NCBI GenBank assembly: GCA_963790045.1 | Contig: CAWBMS010000007.1 | Coordinates: forward strand, 62,001 to 126,000 | Reading direction: 5' to 3' | DNA: 64,000 nucleotides | Source of the DNA: DATKMP01 sp963790045 | Lineage (GTDB): Bacteria; Bacteroidota; Ignavibacteria; UBA10030 | Shown here: positions 35,190 to 44,089 of the stretch, one piece after another | Position numbering within the stretch: position 1 is the stretch's first letter | How the letters are laid out: each line of letters begins with the position of its first letter | Made by a program: the position numbers and the translations under genes | Notes under the pieces: generated by a model | Seen by the model: only the letters and a program-made list of their open reading frames with translations | Database searches by the model: none | What the model was told of the DNA's origin: nothing

Positions 35190-36275
35190 ATGATATCTTT
35201 AGAACAACTCGGCTATAATTCTTTCGTTGCACAACATGCAGAACCATTTCTTGAAAAAGGATGGGCCGTTGCGCGTGTAACGCAAGAACATCGCGGCAGC
35301 TACAGCATTCGTACGGCGTTGGTGGAACTTCCGGCAGAAGTTGCCGGACGCATGATGTTTCAAGCTGCTTCACGCATCGATTATCCTGCCGTCGGTGATT
35401 GGGTCGCTGTGGAATTCTATAATGATAACCGGCGCGCAGTCATTCGTTCTGTCTTACCGCGGCGTACAACCTTGGTGCGAAAAGCCATCGGCAAGAATAC
35501 CGAACAACAGATTATTGCAACGAATATTGATCTTGTATTTATCGTGCAGGCGCTCGATCAGAATTTTAACCTTTCACGCGTCGAGCGATATCTTGTCGTT
35601 GCACGAGAAAGCGGCGCTATTCCGATTCTCGTCTTCAGCAAAAAGGATCGATGTTCCAACGATCTGGTTGAACACATCAAACACGAAACACAAACGCTGG
35701 CAAACGACATGCCAGTGATTTTGTACGACGTTCACAATGCGGAAGAGATTGCATCGATCACAGCAATGATTCATACTGGAAAAACTTGTTGCTTTATCGG
35801 ACCTTCCGGCGCAGGAAAATCTACGCTCATCAATAAATTGGTAGGACATGAAATTTTAGCGACTGGCGAAGTGCGCGAATACGATGCCAAAGGAAGGCAT
35901 ACAACTTCCGCGCGTCAACTCATTGTTATGGAACATGGCGGTATGTTGATCGACACGCCGGGTGTTCGTGAGCTTGGCGTGTGGAGTGCTGCGACAAGTA
36001 TCGACGACACGTTTGACGATATACAAGAGCTTGCTCTGCAGTGCCGGTTCAGGGATTGCACGCATACACACGAGCCGCATTGTGCCGTGCAGAAGGCGTT
36101 AGAAGATGAAATTCTTTCTGCAGAACGTTTGGAAAGTTTTTTGAAACTTCAAAGCGAAACAGAACACATCGAAGCAAAGAAAAGCCGTGTAACTGCCGCA
36201 GAGAAAAAAGAACGCGATAAAAAACGAAGTAAGGAAATAAAAAAGATTTCAAAACATAAAAAACGAATAGAATAA
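35190..36275 (+). CDS. rsgA: Ribosome small-subunit-dependent GTPase RsgA
   Basis: 361-aa circularly permuted GTPase that helps 30S maturation. OB-fold N-domain (residues 20-95), then G motifs in permuted order: G4-like FSKKDR, G1 GPSGAGKSTL, G2 region GRHTTSARQ and G3 DTPGVRELG. The C-terminal zinc site is Cys-Arg-Phe-Arg-Asp-Cys-Thr-His with EPHCAV. A Lys-rich tail (KKERDKKRSKEIKK) should contact rRNA. Full length. Confidence 0.95.
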   Translation: MISLEQLGYNSFVAQHAEPFLEKGWAVARVTQEHRGSYSIRTALVELPAEVAGRMMFQAASRIDYPAVGDWVAVEFYNDNRRAVIRSVLPRRTTLVRKAIGKNTEQQIIATNIDLVFIVQALDQNFNLSRVERYLVVARESGAIPILVFSKKDRCSNDLVEHIKHETQTLANDMPVILYDVHNAEEIASITAMIHTGKTCCFIGPSGAGKSTLINKLVGHEILATGEVREYDAKGRHTTSARQLIVMEHGGMLIDTPGVRELGVWSAATSIDDTFDDIQELALQCRFRDCTHTHEPHCAVQKALEDEILSAERLESFLKLQSETEHIEAKKSRVTAAEKKERDKKRSKEIKKISKHKKRIE

Positions 36276-36298
36276 TACACAACACGAAAACTAAATCT

Positions 36299-36814
36299 AT
36301 GAATCATCATGTACTTCACAAACAACAAAACAGCAGAATGTGTTTCGTCTGCGGATTGAAGAATCCCTTCGGACTGAAAGCATCGTTTTATGAATTGGAT
36401 AACGGCGAAATGCTCGTCACATTTATGCCGCAGGAATATCATCAAAGTTATCCGGGCAGATTGCACGGCGGGATTGCGATGACGATGTTAGATGAATCCA
36501 TCGGGCGTTCCATTATGATGAAGCAGGAAGAAATGGTATGGGGCGTCACCATCGAATTCACCGCAAAGTTTCGCAAACCGTTACCGCATGACAACGAACT
36601 GCGCATTGTCTGCCGCATTACGCATGACCACGGGCGTATTTTTGAAGGCAGCGGAGAAATTCTTCTTCCCAACGGCGACGTTGCTGTGGAAGGAAAGGGA
36701 AGATATATGAAGATGCCGCTTTCAAAAATTTCCGACTTTGACGAAGAAAAAGAAGAATGGAAAATTGTGAGGAGTGAAAACGATCCGGTAACCGTTGAAT
36801 TACCGCAACCGTAA
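36299..36814 (+). CDS. PaaI-like hotdog-fold thioesterase
   Basis: 171 aa. The N-terminal CFVCGLKNPFGLKASFY is a feature of one PaaI subgroup; the hotdog core follows with GRLHGGIAMTMLDESIG, where the His-Gly-Gly turn and acidic residue are the usual active-site elements. Likely hydrolyses an acyl-CoA. It follows rsgA by 23 bp and may be co-transcribed. Confidence 0.82.
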   Translation: MNHHVLHKQQNSRMCFVCGLKNPFGLKASFYELDNGEMLVTFMPQEYHQSYPGRLHGGIAMTMLDESIGRSIMMKQEEMVWGVTIEFTAKFRKPLPHDNELRIVCRITHDHGRIFEGSGEILLPNGDVAVEGKGRYMKMPLSKISDFDEEKEEWKIVRSENDPVTVELPQP

Positions 36815-36821
36815 CATACGA

Positions 36822-37139
36822 TTATTTCTGAGCGGCAATCGTAATAGAATTGAGATACTGAGAAAGCGCTTCCAATTGCCGTTGAACTTCATTCAGATCG
36901 TTTGCGCGAGCAGCAATTTCAAGGCGTTCTCCCAGCATACTTAAATCCATAACGCTCATCAATGCACCGGTGCCTTTGATTTTGTGTGCTTCTTGAATGA
37001 GAAGGGGAAAATCTTTTTGCACTGCCGCTTGCATGAATTCAGGAAGAGAGCGCTGACACTGCCGGATGTACTTTTGAACAATCTCAACCGTGTTTGCATC
37101 AACACAAACTATCGTTTTCGTTTTGGAAGAATCTTCCAT
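36822..37139 (-). CDS. HPt-domain phosphotransfer protein
   Basis: 105-aa single-domain protein. The phospho-accepting His lies in EAHKIKGTGALM, the HPt helix motif. It would relay phosphate between receivers, for example from the hybrid kinase at 22490-25143, but no direct linkage is visible. Confidence 0.82.
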   Translation of the reverse strand: MEDSSKTKTIVCVDANTVEIVQKYIRQCQRSLPEFMQAAVQKDFPLLIQEAHKIKGTGALMSVMDLSMLGERLEIAARANDLNEVQRQLEALSQYLNSITIAAQK

Positions 37140-37191
37140 GCTGCATTATTCCAGATATTTGACAATGTCCTGAAGAAACATTTGGGCGAAC

Positions 37192-37839
37192 TTATTTTTT
37201 ACATTGCTGTACAAAATGCCGGACGAATTCGATTAAGGCAGGCAATCCCGGAATCAATATTAACGCAACAATGACTAAAGAAAAATTTTGTTTGATGAAG
37301 GAAATGTTTCCGAAAAAATATCCGACAAGAATAAACAAATTAACCCAGAGAAATGAACCCAGCACACTGAACAGTAAGAACATTCGATACCTCATTTTGC
37401 CGATGCCCGCGACAAATGGTGCAAAGGTACGAATGATCGGAAGAAACCGCGCAATGACAACAGTAATCTTTCCGTACTTATCATAAAATGTTTGTGTGCG
37501 CGTTAGGTACTCTCTATTAAAGAGACGCGAATGCTCTTGGCTAAACACTTTCGGCCCGACTTTTCTTCCAAACCAATAATTCGTGTTGTCGCCAGTGAAC
37601 ACTGCAAGCATCAACAAAGGAATTGCAAATTCAACACGCATTGCACCAAGTGCAGCAAGCGAACCCACCGCAAACAATAATGAATCACCCGGCAGGAATG
37701 GCGTTACGACCAAACCGGTTTCACAAAAAAGAACGGTAAAGAGAATAGCGTAAATCCATGTGCCGTACATTGCACACAGTTCCAGCAAATGCTTATCAAG
37801 GTGCAGCGCAAATTCGAAACAATATTTCAGGAAGTCCAT
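37192..37839 (-). CDS. DedA-family membrane protein
   Basis: 215 aa, VTT/SNARE-associated fold, implicated in lipid (undecaprenyl-phosphate or phosphatidylethanolamine) translocation. Hallmarks: FCETGLVVTPFLPGDSLLF, GDNTNYWFGR and ARFLPIIRTFAPFVAGIGKM (the F-x3-R-x-P-x-x-R segment). Four to five hydrophobic segments. Confidence 0.9.
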   Translation of the reverse strand: MDFLKYCFEFALHLDKHLLELCAMYGTWIYAILFTVLFCETGLVVTPFLPGDSLLFAVGSLAALGAMRVEFAIPLLMLAVFTGDNTNYWFGRKVGPKVFSQEHSRLFNREYLTRTQTFYDKYGKITVVIARFLPIIRTFAPFVAGIGKMRYRMFLLFSVLGSFLWVNLFILVGYFFGNISFIKQNFSLVIVALILIPGLPALIEFVRHFVQQCKK

Positions 37840-37850
37840 AGAAAAGAAAA

Positions 37851-37874
37851 CGGGGCAGTTGTAGGACCGCCCCG
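37851..37874 (-). terminator. Terminator of the FKBP gene
   Basis: CGGGGC/GCCCCG stem followed on the minus strand by TTTTCTTTTC, just after the peptidyl-prolyl isomerase stop. Confidence 0.65.
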
Positions 37875-37890
37875 AGTAAAATACAGAATA

Positions 37891-38577
37891 TTATTTTATG
37901 GCAAGCAGTTCAACCTCAAAAATCAACGTTGCGTTGGGCCCTATAGCACCACCGCTGCCGCGTTCGCCGTATGCAAGATTGGATGGAATATAAAATTCAA
38001 ACTTCGATCCGACGGGCATCAATTGCAAACCTTCGGTCCATCCTTTGATCACCTGATTGAGAGGAAACTCGATCGGCTCATTACGTTTGTAGGAACTGTC
38101 GAATTCTGTTCCATCGATCAACGTTCCCCGATAATTTACTCGCACTGTTTTTGTTGCTGCGGGCTTTGCTCCTGTTCCCATCGTAATGACTTTATATTGT
38201 AACCCATCTTTTAGTGTTATCACACCGGGCTTTTTTTTGTTCGCAGCAAGGAATGCTTCACCGGCTTTTTTGTTTTTCGCGGCATCTGCGTTATGCTGCG
38301 ATTCTGATTTCGCCGTCATTTCTTTCTGAAATTTTTCAAGAACTTGTTCCATTTCCTGTTCGGTCAACGCAGGTTTCGCACCGCTCAGTTCATCGTTGAT
38401 TCCTTGAAGAAAGCTGCTTTGATCGACATCGACGCCTTGCATCTTTAAATTTTTCGCTATGTTGATACCGATACTGTAGCTTACTTTTTCTTTTTCCGTT
38501 GTTGGTGTCTTCGTTTGCCCGGTCATTGTGCCTCCTAACAGCGAAAGCACAACGGCAATCGCGATGAACTGTTTCAT
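37891..38577 (-). CDS. Exported FKBP-type peptidyl-prolyl isomerase
   Basis: 228 aa from the ATG at 38577 (AAAGGA at good distance). Signal peptide MKQFIAIAVVLSLLGGTMTGQ, an N-terminal dimerisation domain (KVSYSIGINIAKNLKMQGVD, FLQGINDELSG) and a C-terminal FKBP domain (VRVNYRGTLIDGTEFDSS, VIKGWTEGLQLMPVGSK, YGERGSGGAIGPNATLIF). This is the FkpA/Mip layout of periplasmic folding helpers. It probably assists envelope proteins. Confidence 0.93.
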   Translation of the reverse strand: MKQFIAIAVVLSLLGGTMTGQTKTPTTEKEKVSYSIGINIAKNLKMQGVDVDQSSFLQGINDELSGAKPALTEQEMEQVLEKFQKEMTAKSESQHNADAAKNKKAGEAFLAANKKKPGVITLKDGLQYKVITMGTGAKPAATKTVRVNYRGTLIDGTEFDSSYKRNEPIEFPLNQVIKGWTEGLQLMPVGSKFEFYIPSNLAYGERGSGGAIGPNATLIFEVELLAIK

Positions 38578-38679
38578 GGAATATCCTTTGAATAAATGAT
38601 CAATAAAAACGCAAGACACGCCTGCGTTCCACACCTATAAAGTAAGATATTTTTTACTGAGAAAAAACGATTTTCTCTT

Positions 38680-39078
38680 TTACAATCCCGAACCGGTGAA
38701 CAAGAGGAAACCACTCAACACGATTAAGACGATAGTCGTTGTCCAGCCGATAGCGTTTTGGAATCGATTATTAGTATATTCTTCCATAATGTCTTTATTG
38801 TTGATGATGAGCATCATACAAATAAGAACGACCGGCAAAAGAATGGCGTTGAGTACTTGTGTCCAGATGGTGATGGCAATCAGCGGTGCGCCCGGAATTA
38901 AAATGATACCCATTCCAACAAAAATAATAATGGTGAAGAGGTACATAAAAATGCGGCGCTTCGCTGAATTTTTTATCGATGCCTGCTTCAAAACCGAATG
39001 CTTCGCAAACATAGAATGCCGTGGCAAGCGGAAGAATGGCTGCAGAAAAAATGGAGGCAACGAACAATCCGAACGCAA
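38680..39078 (-). CDS. Nramp-family transporter, C-terminal part (frameshifted)
   Basis: Genuine coding from about 38943: LFTIIIFVGMGIILIPGAPLIAIT, QVLNAILLPVVLICMMLIINNKDIM and a last helix. Whole protein about 415 aa. Substrate may be Mg2+ or Mn2+; the missing DPGN and MPH motifs and the MgtE-like partner favour Mg2+, which is inference. Confidence 0.8.
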   Translation of the reverse strand: MRSDCSLPPFFLQPFFRLPRHSMFAKHSVLKQASIKNSAKRRIFMYLFTIIIFVGMGIILIPGAPLIAITIWTQVLNAILLPVVLICMMLIINNKDIMEEYTNNRFQNAIGWTTTIVLIVLSGFLLFTGSGL

Positions 39079-39535
39079 ACAATTGTGCGGCGAGCGCGCC
39101 GGCGAGCGGTTTCAATGCCGCAGCGGCATCACTCGCTTCGTTGATTTGGATGTTATTCACATGCAATGTTGCAGCACAGGCAATGATAATAAAGAACGCG
39201 ACGACAATGGTAGCAATGCATCCCAGCAACACATCCCACAACGTATATTTATAATCGCTGATCTTCAACCCTTTTTCGATCACGGATGATTGCATATAAA
39301 ATTGCATCCACGGCGCAACCGTTGTTCCCACCAATCCTAATACTGTTGTAATGTACCCGTTATCGAATTGAATGGTCGGTGTAATCAATGCCGTGCCGAT
39401 GGTGCCCCAGTCCGGTTTGGCAAGAACGGCGGAGACAACATAGGTAAGCAAAAAAACGCTGAAGAGAAGAAAGATACGTTCCGCAATTTTATAATTGCCC
39501 TTCAGTGACCAACACCCACACTGCAATTGCCGCAA
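38795..39535 (-). CDS. Nramp-family transporter, central part (frameshifted)
   Basis: Genuine coding from about 39505: LKGNYKIAERIFLLFSVFLLTYVVSAVLAKPDWG, GLVGTTVAPWMQFYMQSSV (helix 6, in place of the MPH motif) and FGLFVASIFSAAILPLATAFYVCEAFGFEAGIDKKFSEAPHFY. The frame then breaks at the GGTAC at 38940-38944. Confidence 0.8.
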   Translation of the reverse strand: MRQLQCGCWSLKGNYKIAERIFLLFSVFLLTYVVSAVLAKPDWGTIGTALITPTIQFDNGYITTVLGLVGTTVAPWMQFYMQSSVIEKGLKISDYKYTLWDVLLGCIATIVVAFFIIIACAATLHVNNIQINEASDAAAALKPLAGALAAQLFAFGLFVASIFSAAILPLATAFYVCEAFGFEAGIDKKFSEAPHFYVPLHHYYFCWNGYHFNSGRTADCHHHLDTSTQRHSFAGRSYLYDAHHQQ

Positions 39536-39935
39536 GCGGCACAGAAATATATTTGCTCACACCGAAGATATTCATGCTACCCGCTACGCCGGCAAATTCC
39601 GTGGCAGTGTTGCCGACATCAGCAACGATCAAAAATATAAAAATATAAAAGGTGATGCGAACACCGAAACTTTCCCGAATTAAATCGGCAAGCCCTTTGC
39701 CGGTAACGATTCCCATGCGCGCATTCATTTCCTGTACGGCAAGAAGCGCGATAAACGATGGAATCAGTGTCCACAATAATTTATAGCCATATACTGCTCC
39801 GGCAACGGAGTACGTGGTTATTCCGCCTGCGTCGTTATCCACACTGCCGGTAATAATACCAGGGCCGAGAATGCTAAGAAAAATAATAATGTTGCGTAAT
39901 GCAGGATGTTCCTTTAAGCGGCGAAAAAAATTCAT
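39489..39935 (-). CDS. Nramp-family divalent metal transporter, N-terminal part
   Basis: First third of a transporter split by two frame breaks. Helix 1 reads LGPGIITGSVDNDAGGITTYS, where the usual DPGN signature is replaced by D-N-D-A-G-G, as in the Nramp-related (NRMT-like) side branch. VQEMNARMGIVTGKGLADLIRE is typical of the family. It goes out of frame near 39505-39510; removing one base joins VWVLV to LKGNYKIAERIF. It starts 2 bp after the CBS protein stop. Confidence 0.85.
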   Translation of the reverse strand: MNFFRRLKEHPALRNIIIFLSILGPGIITGSVDNDAGGITTYSVAGAVYGYKLLWTLIPSFIALLAVQEMNARMGIVTGKGLADLIRESFGVRITFYIFIFLIVADVGNTATEFAGVAGSMNIFGVSKYISVPLAAIAVWVLVTEGQL

Positions 39936-39936
39936 G

Positions 39937-41256
39937 TCACACCGTCTCTTCTTCTTTTATTTCAGGATAAAGTGCGGCAACGGCATCGCGATACGAAACG
40001 ACGCCTTGCATGCGATGTTCATCGTCGACAACGGGAATGGCTTCAAAATTATATTTAAAGAATAATTGCGCCACACGCCTGATGCGCGTATCCAATTCCA
40101 CACACACCGGCTGGTCCGTCATCATATCGACAATGACCATGTCCGGATTGCTCATCAATAAGTTGCGCAAACTGATTACGCCTTTCAATCGTTCCTGTTC
40201 GTCTAATACAAATGCGTAACGGTACAATTCTGCTTTTTCGCATTCCACACGAATGCGATTCAACACCATCGCTGCCGTCTCCGTCGCTTTTGCTGTGATG
40301 AATTCAGTATTCATGATACTGCCGACACTATAGGTAGAAAGCCGCGACAGATCTTTCAACTCCGCAACTTTTTCTGTCGGCAGCGCTGCATAAACGGCGT
40401 GGCGTCGTTCCTGATCGATTTCATCGAGCAAGTCCACCGCTTCGTCCATTTGCATTTCGTTGATAATGGGTGCAAGATTTTGCGGTTCCAGCGATTCGAT
40501 AATCTGCAACCGATTTTTAAATTGCATCTCTTGCAGCGTTTGTGCCGCTGTAAAATAATCGAGCGATTCGACCAAGGCGATGCGTTCATCGGTGCCGAGG
40601 TCTTCTAAAATGTCCGCAAGATCGGCTGGATGGATTTCCGACAACTTCGATGCATCCGTTTTCATTTCGACCGATGTGAGTACTGACGTCGTTGACGTAG
40701 GTTGAACATTTTTCCACGAAACGAATTGATCTTTCATGTCGCGGTCTGTTACCCAGCGAAAAGCCGAATTGACCGGCTTCAAAAATCCGAGCCGGCGTAA
40801 AATACCGCGCATCCCGATATCGATGTGCACCACCCACAGGTTGGTCATTTCTTTTGCGCGATCTTCAATCAGCAATTGCAAATCATTCACGCGAACGACT
40901 TTGTATCCGGTGGTGGAAATAATTTGTTTATCGAGAAATGTCTTGCACAACAAGATTTCGTGTTCGGATGCATGCGTCGGCGGTGCGGCAGCTTCCATCG
41001 AATCATCCACAGCTAAATGTTCTTTGAAGACAATGCGCTTCACTGTGCTCCACGGCATGTACACAAGTTGCTTTTTAGTTGTTGCGAACGGCCCTGTATG
41101 CATCTGCACCATCAAGCCGGTTACGCGCGGATAAACCTGCGCGGTGGATGCAGCAAGGTCAACCACTTTTCCGATGCGCTTGTTGTCGCTTAACCGTTGT
41201 ACCGGCAGGTGAATGAATTCACTGAGGTACGAAAATTTTACGATTTCCAGAGACAC
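39937..41256 (-). CDS. PRC-barrel / MgtE_N / CBS-pair regulatory protein
   Basis: 439 aa with no membrane helix. Order: two PRC-barrel-like segments (about 8-65 and 100-165), an MgtE intracellular N-domain of superhelical repeats (LSEIHPADLADILEDLGTDERIALVESL at about 205-290), and two CBS motifs (SIMNTEFITAKATETAAMVL, DMMTDQPVCVELDTRIRRVAQLF). In MgtE the N and CBS domains sense cytosolic Mg2+ and gate the channel; here the channel domain is absent and an Nramp-type transporter gene follows 2 bp later. Start is GTG with AAAGGAGAGA ahead. Confidence 0.85.
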   Translation of the reverse strand: MSLEIVKFSYLSEFIHLPVQRLSDNKRIGKVVDLAASTAQVYPRVTGLMVQMHTGPFATTKKQLVYMPWSTVKRIVFKEHLAVDDSMEAAAPPTHASEHEILLCKTFLDKQIISTTGYKVVRVNDLQLLIEDRAKEMTNLWVVHIDIGMRGILRRLGFLKPVNSAFRWVTDRDMKDQFVSWKNVQPTSTTSVLTSVEMKTDASKLSEIHPADLADILEDLGTDERIALVESLDYFTAAQTLQEMQFKNRLQIIESLEPQNLAPIINEMQMDEAVDLLDEIDQERRHAVYAALPTEKVAELKDLSRLSTYSVGSIMNTEFITAKATETAAMVLNRIRVECEKAELYRYAFVLDEQERLKGVISLRNLLMSNPDMVIVDMMTDQPVCVELDTRIRRVAQLFFKYNFEAIPVVDDEHRMQGVVSYRDAVAALYPEIKEEETV

Positions 41257-41568
41257 TGTATCTCTCCTTTACCGTTTATGCGTCAGCAATCCCGAAGAAT
41301 GTCAAAGCAGATATTTGTCCACGCGATGGAACGAGACGACCATTCACCATTTCGTATCGTGCAGCCACCGTGTTTCCCTTCGTGTGGACGTGGTACGTTT
41401 GTGCCGCCATTGCAGCACAATGATTTGAAGAAAAATAAGAATTCTTTTCCAAAAAACAAGCGCTGAATGAAAAATATTTTCAACTTTTTTTGATGGGTAC
41501 GAAAATTTGAAAGTCGTTTCACTTTTCCGTACAATCATAACGAACAACATCACAATACGAGAGAGAGA
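41257..41568. other. Divergent region with long leader for the CBS/Nramp operon
   Basis: About 310 bp between the minus-strand operon and pyrF without a supported gene. On the minus strand a GC-richer block (about 41340-41420, GCGGCAC ... CCACGTCCACACG ... GTGGCTGCACG) could fold, so a metal-sensing leader is possible, but it does not match any riboswitch consensus I can recall. Confidence 0.35.
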
Positions 41569-42378
41569 ATGAATTTTACCGAACGCCTTCAGCACATTCA
41601 ATCCCAACAACACTCATTGCTTTGCATCGGCTTAGATGTCGATGAAACAAAATTGCCGCCGCATTTGCTGTCGGAAAAAAATCCGGCGTTAGAATTTAAC
41701 AAGTGCATCATCGAAGCAACGCACGACCTTGCCTGCGCGTACAAACCGAATCTTGCGTTTTACGAAGCGATGGGCGAACGCGGGCTTGCAACGCTGCGCG
41801 AAACATTGAAGTTCATTCCGAAATCCGTTATCACCATCGGCGATGCGAAACGCGGCGACATCGGCAATACGGCAGAGCGGTATGCGCGGTCGCTGTTCGA
41901 TGATTTCGGGTTCGATGCGATCACCGTCAATCCGTATATGGGATTCGATTCCGTTGAACCGTTCATCGCCAATCCTGAAAAAGGAGTTTTTCTTCTTGCG
42001 CTAACTTCTAATTCTGGATCAAAAGATTTTCAACGATTGAAGATTGGAACAAAACTGTTGTACGAAAAAGTTGTGCTTGCCGCAAAAAAGTGGAACACAC
42101 AGCACAACATTGGATTGGTGGTCGGCGCAACGCATCCGAACGAATTAAAACGCATTCGAAAAATTGTGCCGGCTATGCCGATTCTTATTCCCGGCATCGG
42201 CAACCAGGGCGGCGATTTGAAATCCGCAATTCGGTACGGCTGCGATCAACACGGACAGCTTGCTGTTATCAACGCCAGCCGCAGTATTTTGTATGCGTCA
42301 TCGGGAAAAGATTTTGCTGAAGCGGCACGAGCCGAAGCAAAGAAGATGGTGGAAGAAATAGAATCATATCGGAAATAA
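41569..42378 (+). CDS. pyrF: Orotidine 5'-phosphate decarboxylase
   Basis: 269 aa, last step of UMP synthesis. Active-site segment IGDAKRGDIGNTA with the Asp-x-Lys-x-x-Asp triad; phosphate-binding end VINASRSILYASS. LCIGLDVDETKLP at the N-terminus and the length place it in the longer (type 2) PyrF group. GAGAGAGA precedes the ATG. Confidence 0.95.
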   Translation: MNFTERLQHIQSQQHSLLCIGLDVDETKLPPHLLSEKNPALEFNKCIIEATHDLACAYKPNLAFYEAMGERGLATLRETLKFIPKSVITIGDAKRGDIGNTAERYARSLFDDFGFDAITVNPYMGFDSVEPFIANPEKGVFLLALTSNSGSKDFQRLKIGTKLLYEKVVLAAKKWNTQHNIGLVVGATHPNELKRIRKIVPAMPILIPGIGNQGGDLKSAIRYGCDQHGQLAVINASRSILYASSGKDFAEAARAEAKKMVEEIESYRK

Positions 42379-42456
42379 AACATTTAGCGTATTTAAAGAT
42401 GAGCATGAATTGAAATTGGATTGAAATGAATTTCTAAAAATTTCTACGGAGGGAAT

Positions 42457-43968
42457 ATGAAACGCCGTCCACAGAATATTCACGAACGATTTCTGCGTCA
42501 CATCTGGAACAAACAATATCTCAAGGGAGATTTGAATACCACCGAAGGAAAAACGCTGCACGTGCTCGATGTCGGGCAATGGAACACGGACGGCGGCCCG
42601 GATTTTCTTCAAGCAAAAGTCAAAATCGATGGAACAACATACGCTGGCGATGTAGAAATTCATCGCACGACATTCGACTGGGTTCAACATCATCATCAAG
42701 AAGACCCGCGTTACAATAAAGTAATTTTGCATGTAGTGCTGGAAGCCGAACAAAACATTCCGCCGACGTTCGTGCAAAGCGGGCGTAGTATTCCGGTGTT
42801 CGTGATGGAACAATTTCTTGCAGAATCCATTCGTTCAATCTGGCAAAAAGCGATTCTCGATGAACGCGCGGCGAAGGTCAAAAGCATTCCGTGTTTTACA
42901 AAAAATCATCGCGTGAGTACTGCGATCATCGAACAATGGTTGGACAAACTTGCCGTCGAACGATTAGAAATCAAACTGCGCCGATTCGATGAACGATTGA
43001 AACAACTCGCGCATGAACGCCAATTAAAATTATCGGAACGGCTAACGTGGTACGGTAGAGTGCCAATAGAGGGCGAGCAGGATGAAATCCCGCCGCCGAT
43101 TCCTGAGTTCACACCAAAAGATTTTTCCGATCGCGCAATCTGGGAACAAATTTTGTATGAAGGCGTGATGGAAGGATTGGGGTACAGCAAAAATCAAGAA
43201 CCGTTTGGGCGATTAGCAAAAAGCATTCTTCTTTCATGGATACAGGAAAAGAAATTCACTACCGACGGCGGAACGTTAGAAGCACTTCTCTTCGGTGTCG
43301 CGGGGTTGCTGCCGAACATTGCCACACTTCAAGAACCTGCCGCGCAGGAATATGTTCGCGGCTTACAAAAAACATGGAACGAATTTCGTCCGAACTATCG
43401 TGGTGAACTATTGCACGAAGCTGATTGGCAATTCTTCCCCACTCGCCCGACAAATTTTCCTACGATCCGGCTTGCTGCTGCCGCACAAATTCTTCATGCG
43501 TTTTTAGCAAACGATTTGTTCAGAAATATTATTCAAACACTCAAAGCCAACAGTAAGCCCGCTGAAAAAGAACACCAGCTATTTCAGTTGTTTTTTGTTC
43601 CCACCGGAGAATTTTGGAAACATCATTATTCTTTCAATGAGTCGTCGAAAAAAGAATTGCGCGTGCTGGGCGCGGCACGCATTCGGGAAATTATTGTGAA
43701 CACTATCCTTCCCGTGGCGCTGCTGTATGCGCGCATCTTCAAAGATAAATCCGTACGGCAGGGAGCGCTTGCCGTGTACAAATCGCTTCCGGCTGCGGAA
43801 AGCAATTCGCTCACTCGTTTCATGGACGAACAGTTGCTCAAAAGCAGAATCAAACTTTCTTCTGTTTGCCGACAGCAGGCAGTAATTCAACTCTACAAAT
43901 ATTACTGCACCGAAAACCGATGTAGCGAATGCGCCATTGGTGCGGCAGTATTACATGTTGATCGTTGA
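42457..43968 (+). CDS. DUF2851-family protein
   Basis: 503 aa, a family seen mainly in Bacteroidota and Chlorobi. N-terminal signatures: HERFLRHIWNKQYL, VGQWNTDGGPDFLQAKVKI and GDVEIHRTTFDWVQHHH. The C-terminus has a Cys cluster (CRQQAVIQLYKYYC, NRCSECAIG) that may bind metal. The GDVEIH-H pattern hints at a nuclease-like core but function is unknown. GGAGGG precedes the ATG. Confidence 0.85.
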   Translation: MKRRPQNIHERFLRHIWNKQYLKGDLNTTEGKTLHVLDVGQWNTDGGPDFLQAKVKIDGTTYAGDVEIHRTTFDWVQHHHQEDPRYNKVILHVVLEAEQNIPPTFVQSGRSIPVFVMEQFLAESIRSIWQKAILDERAAKVKSIPCFTKNHRVSTAIIEQWLDKLAVERLEIKLRRFDERLKQLAHERQLKLSERLTWYGRVPIEGEQDEIPPPIPEFTPKDFSDRAIWEQILYEGVMEGLGYSKNQEPFGRLAKSILLSWIQEKKFTTDGGTLEALLFGVAGLLPNIATLQEPAAQEYVRGLQKTWNEFRPNYRGELLHEADWQFFPTRPTNFPTIRLAAAAQILHAFLANDLFRNIIQTLKANSKPAEKEHQLFQLFFVPTGEFWKHHYSFNESSKKELRVLGAARIREIIVNTILPVALLYARIFKDKSVRQGALAVYKSLPAAESNSLTRFMDEQLLKSRIKLSSVCRQQAVIQLYKYYCTENRCSECAIGAAVLHVDR

Positions 43969-44089
43969 GAAAGCCGGGAAGAAATAAAACAGTGAAGCGA
44001 TGGATATTAAAACATTATTTCAAAGAACGGAAATTGGAATATCGGCTCTCCTTTTGGTATCTTAACATGTACTTTAATGGATTTCACAG

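Noticed and set aside
34978..35373. 131-codon minus-strand frame opposite the start of rsgA
   Set aside because: Its N-terminal half is antisense to a certain gene; the remaining 53 codons show no recognisable pattern.
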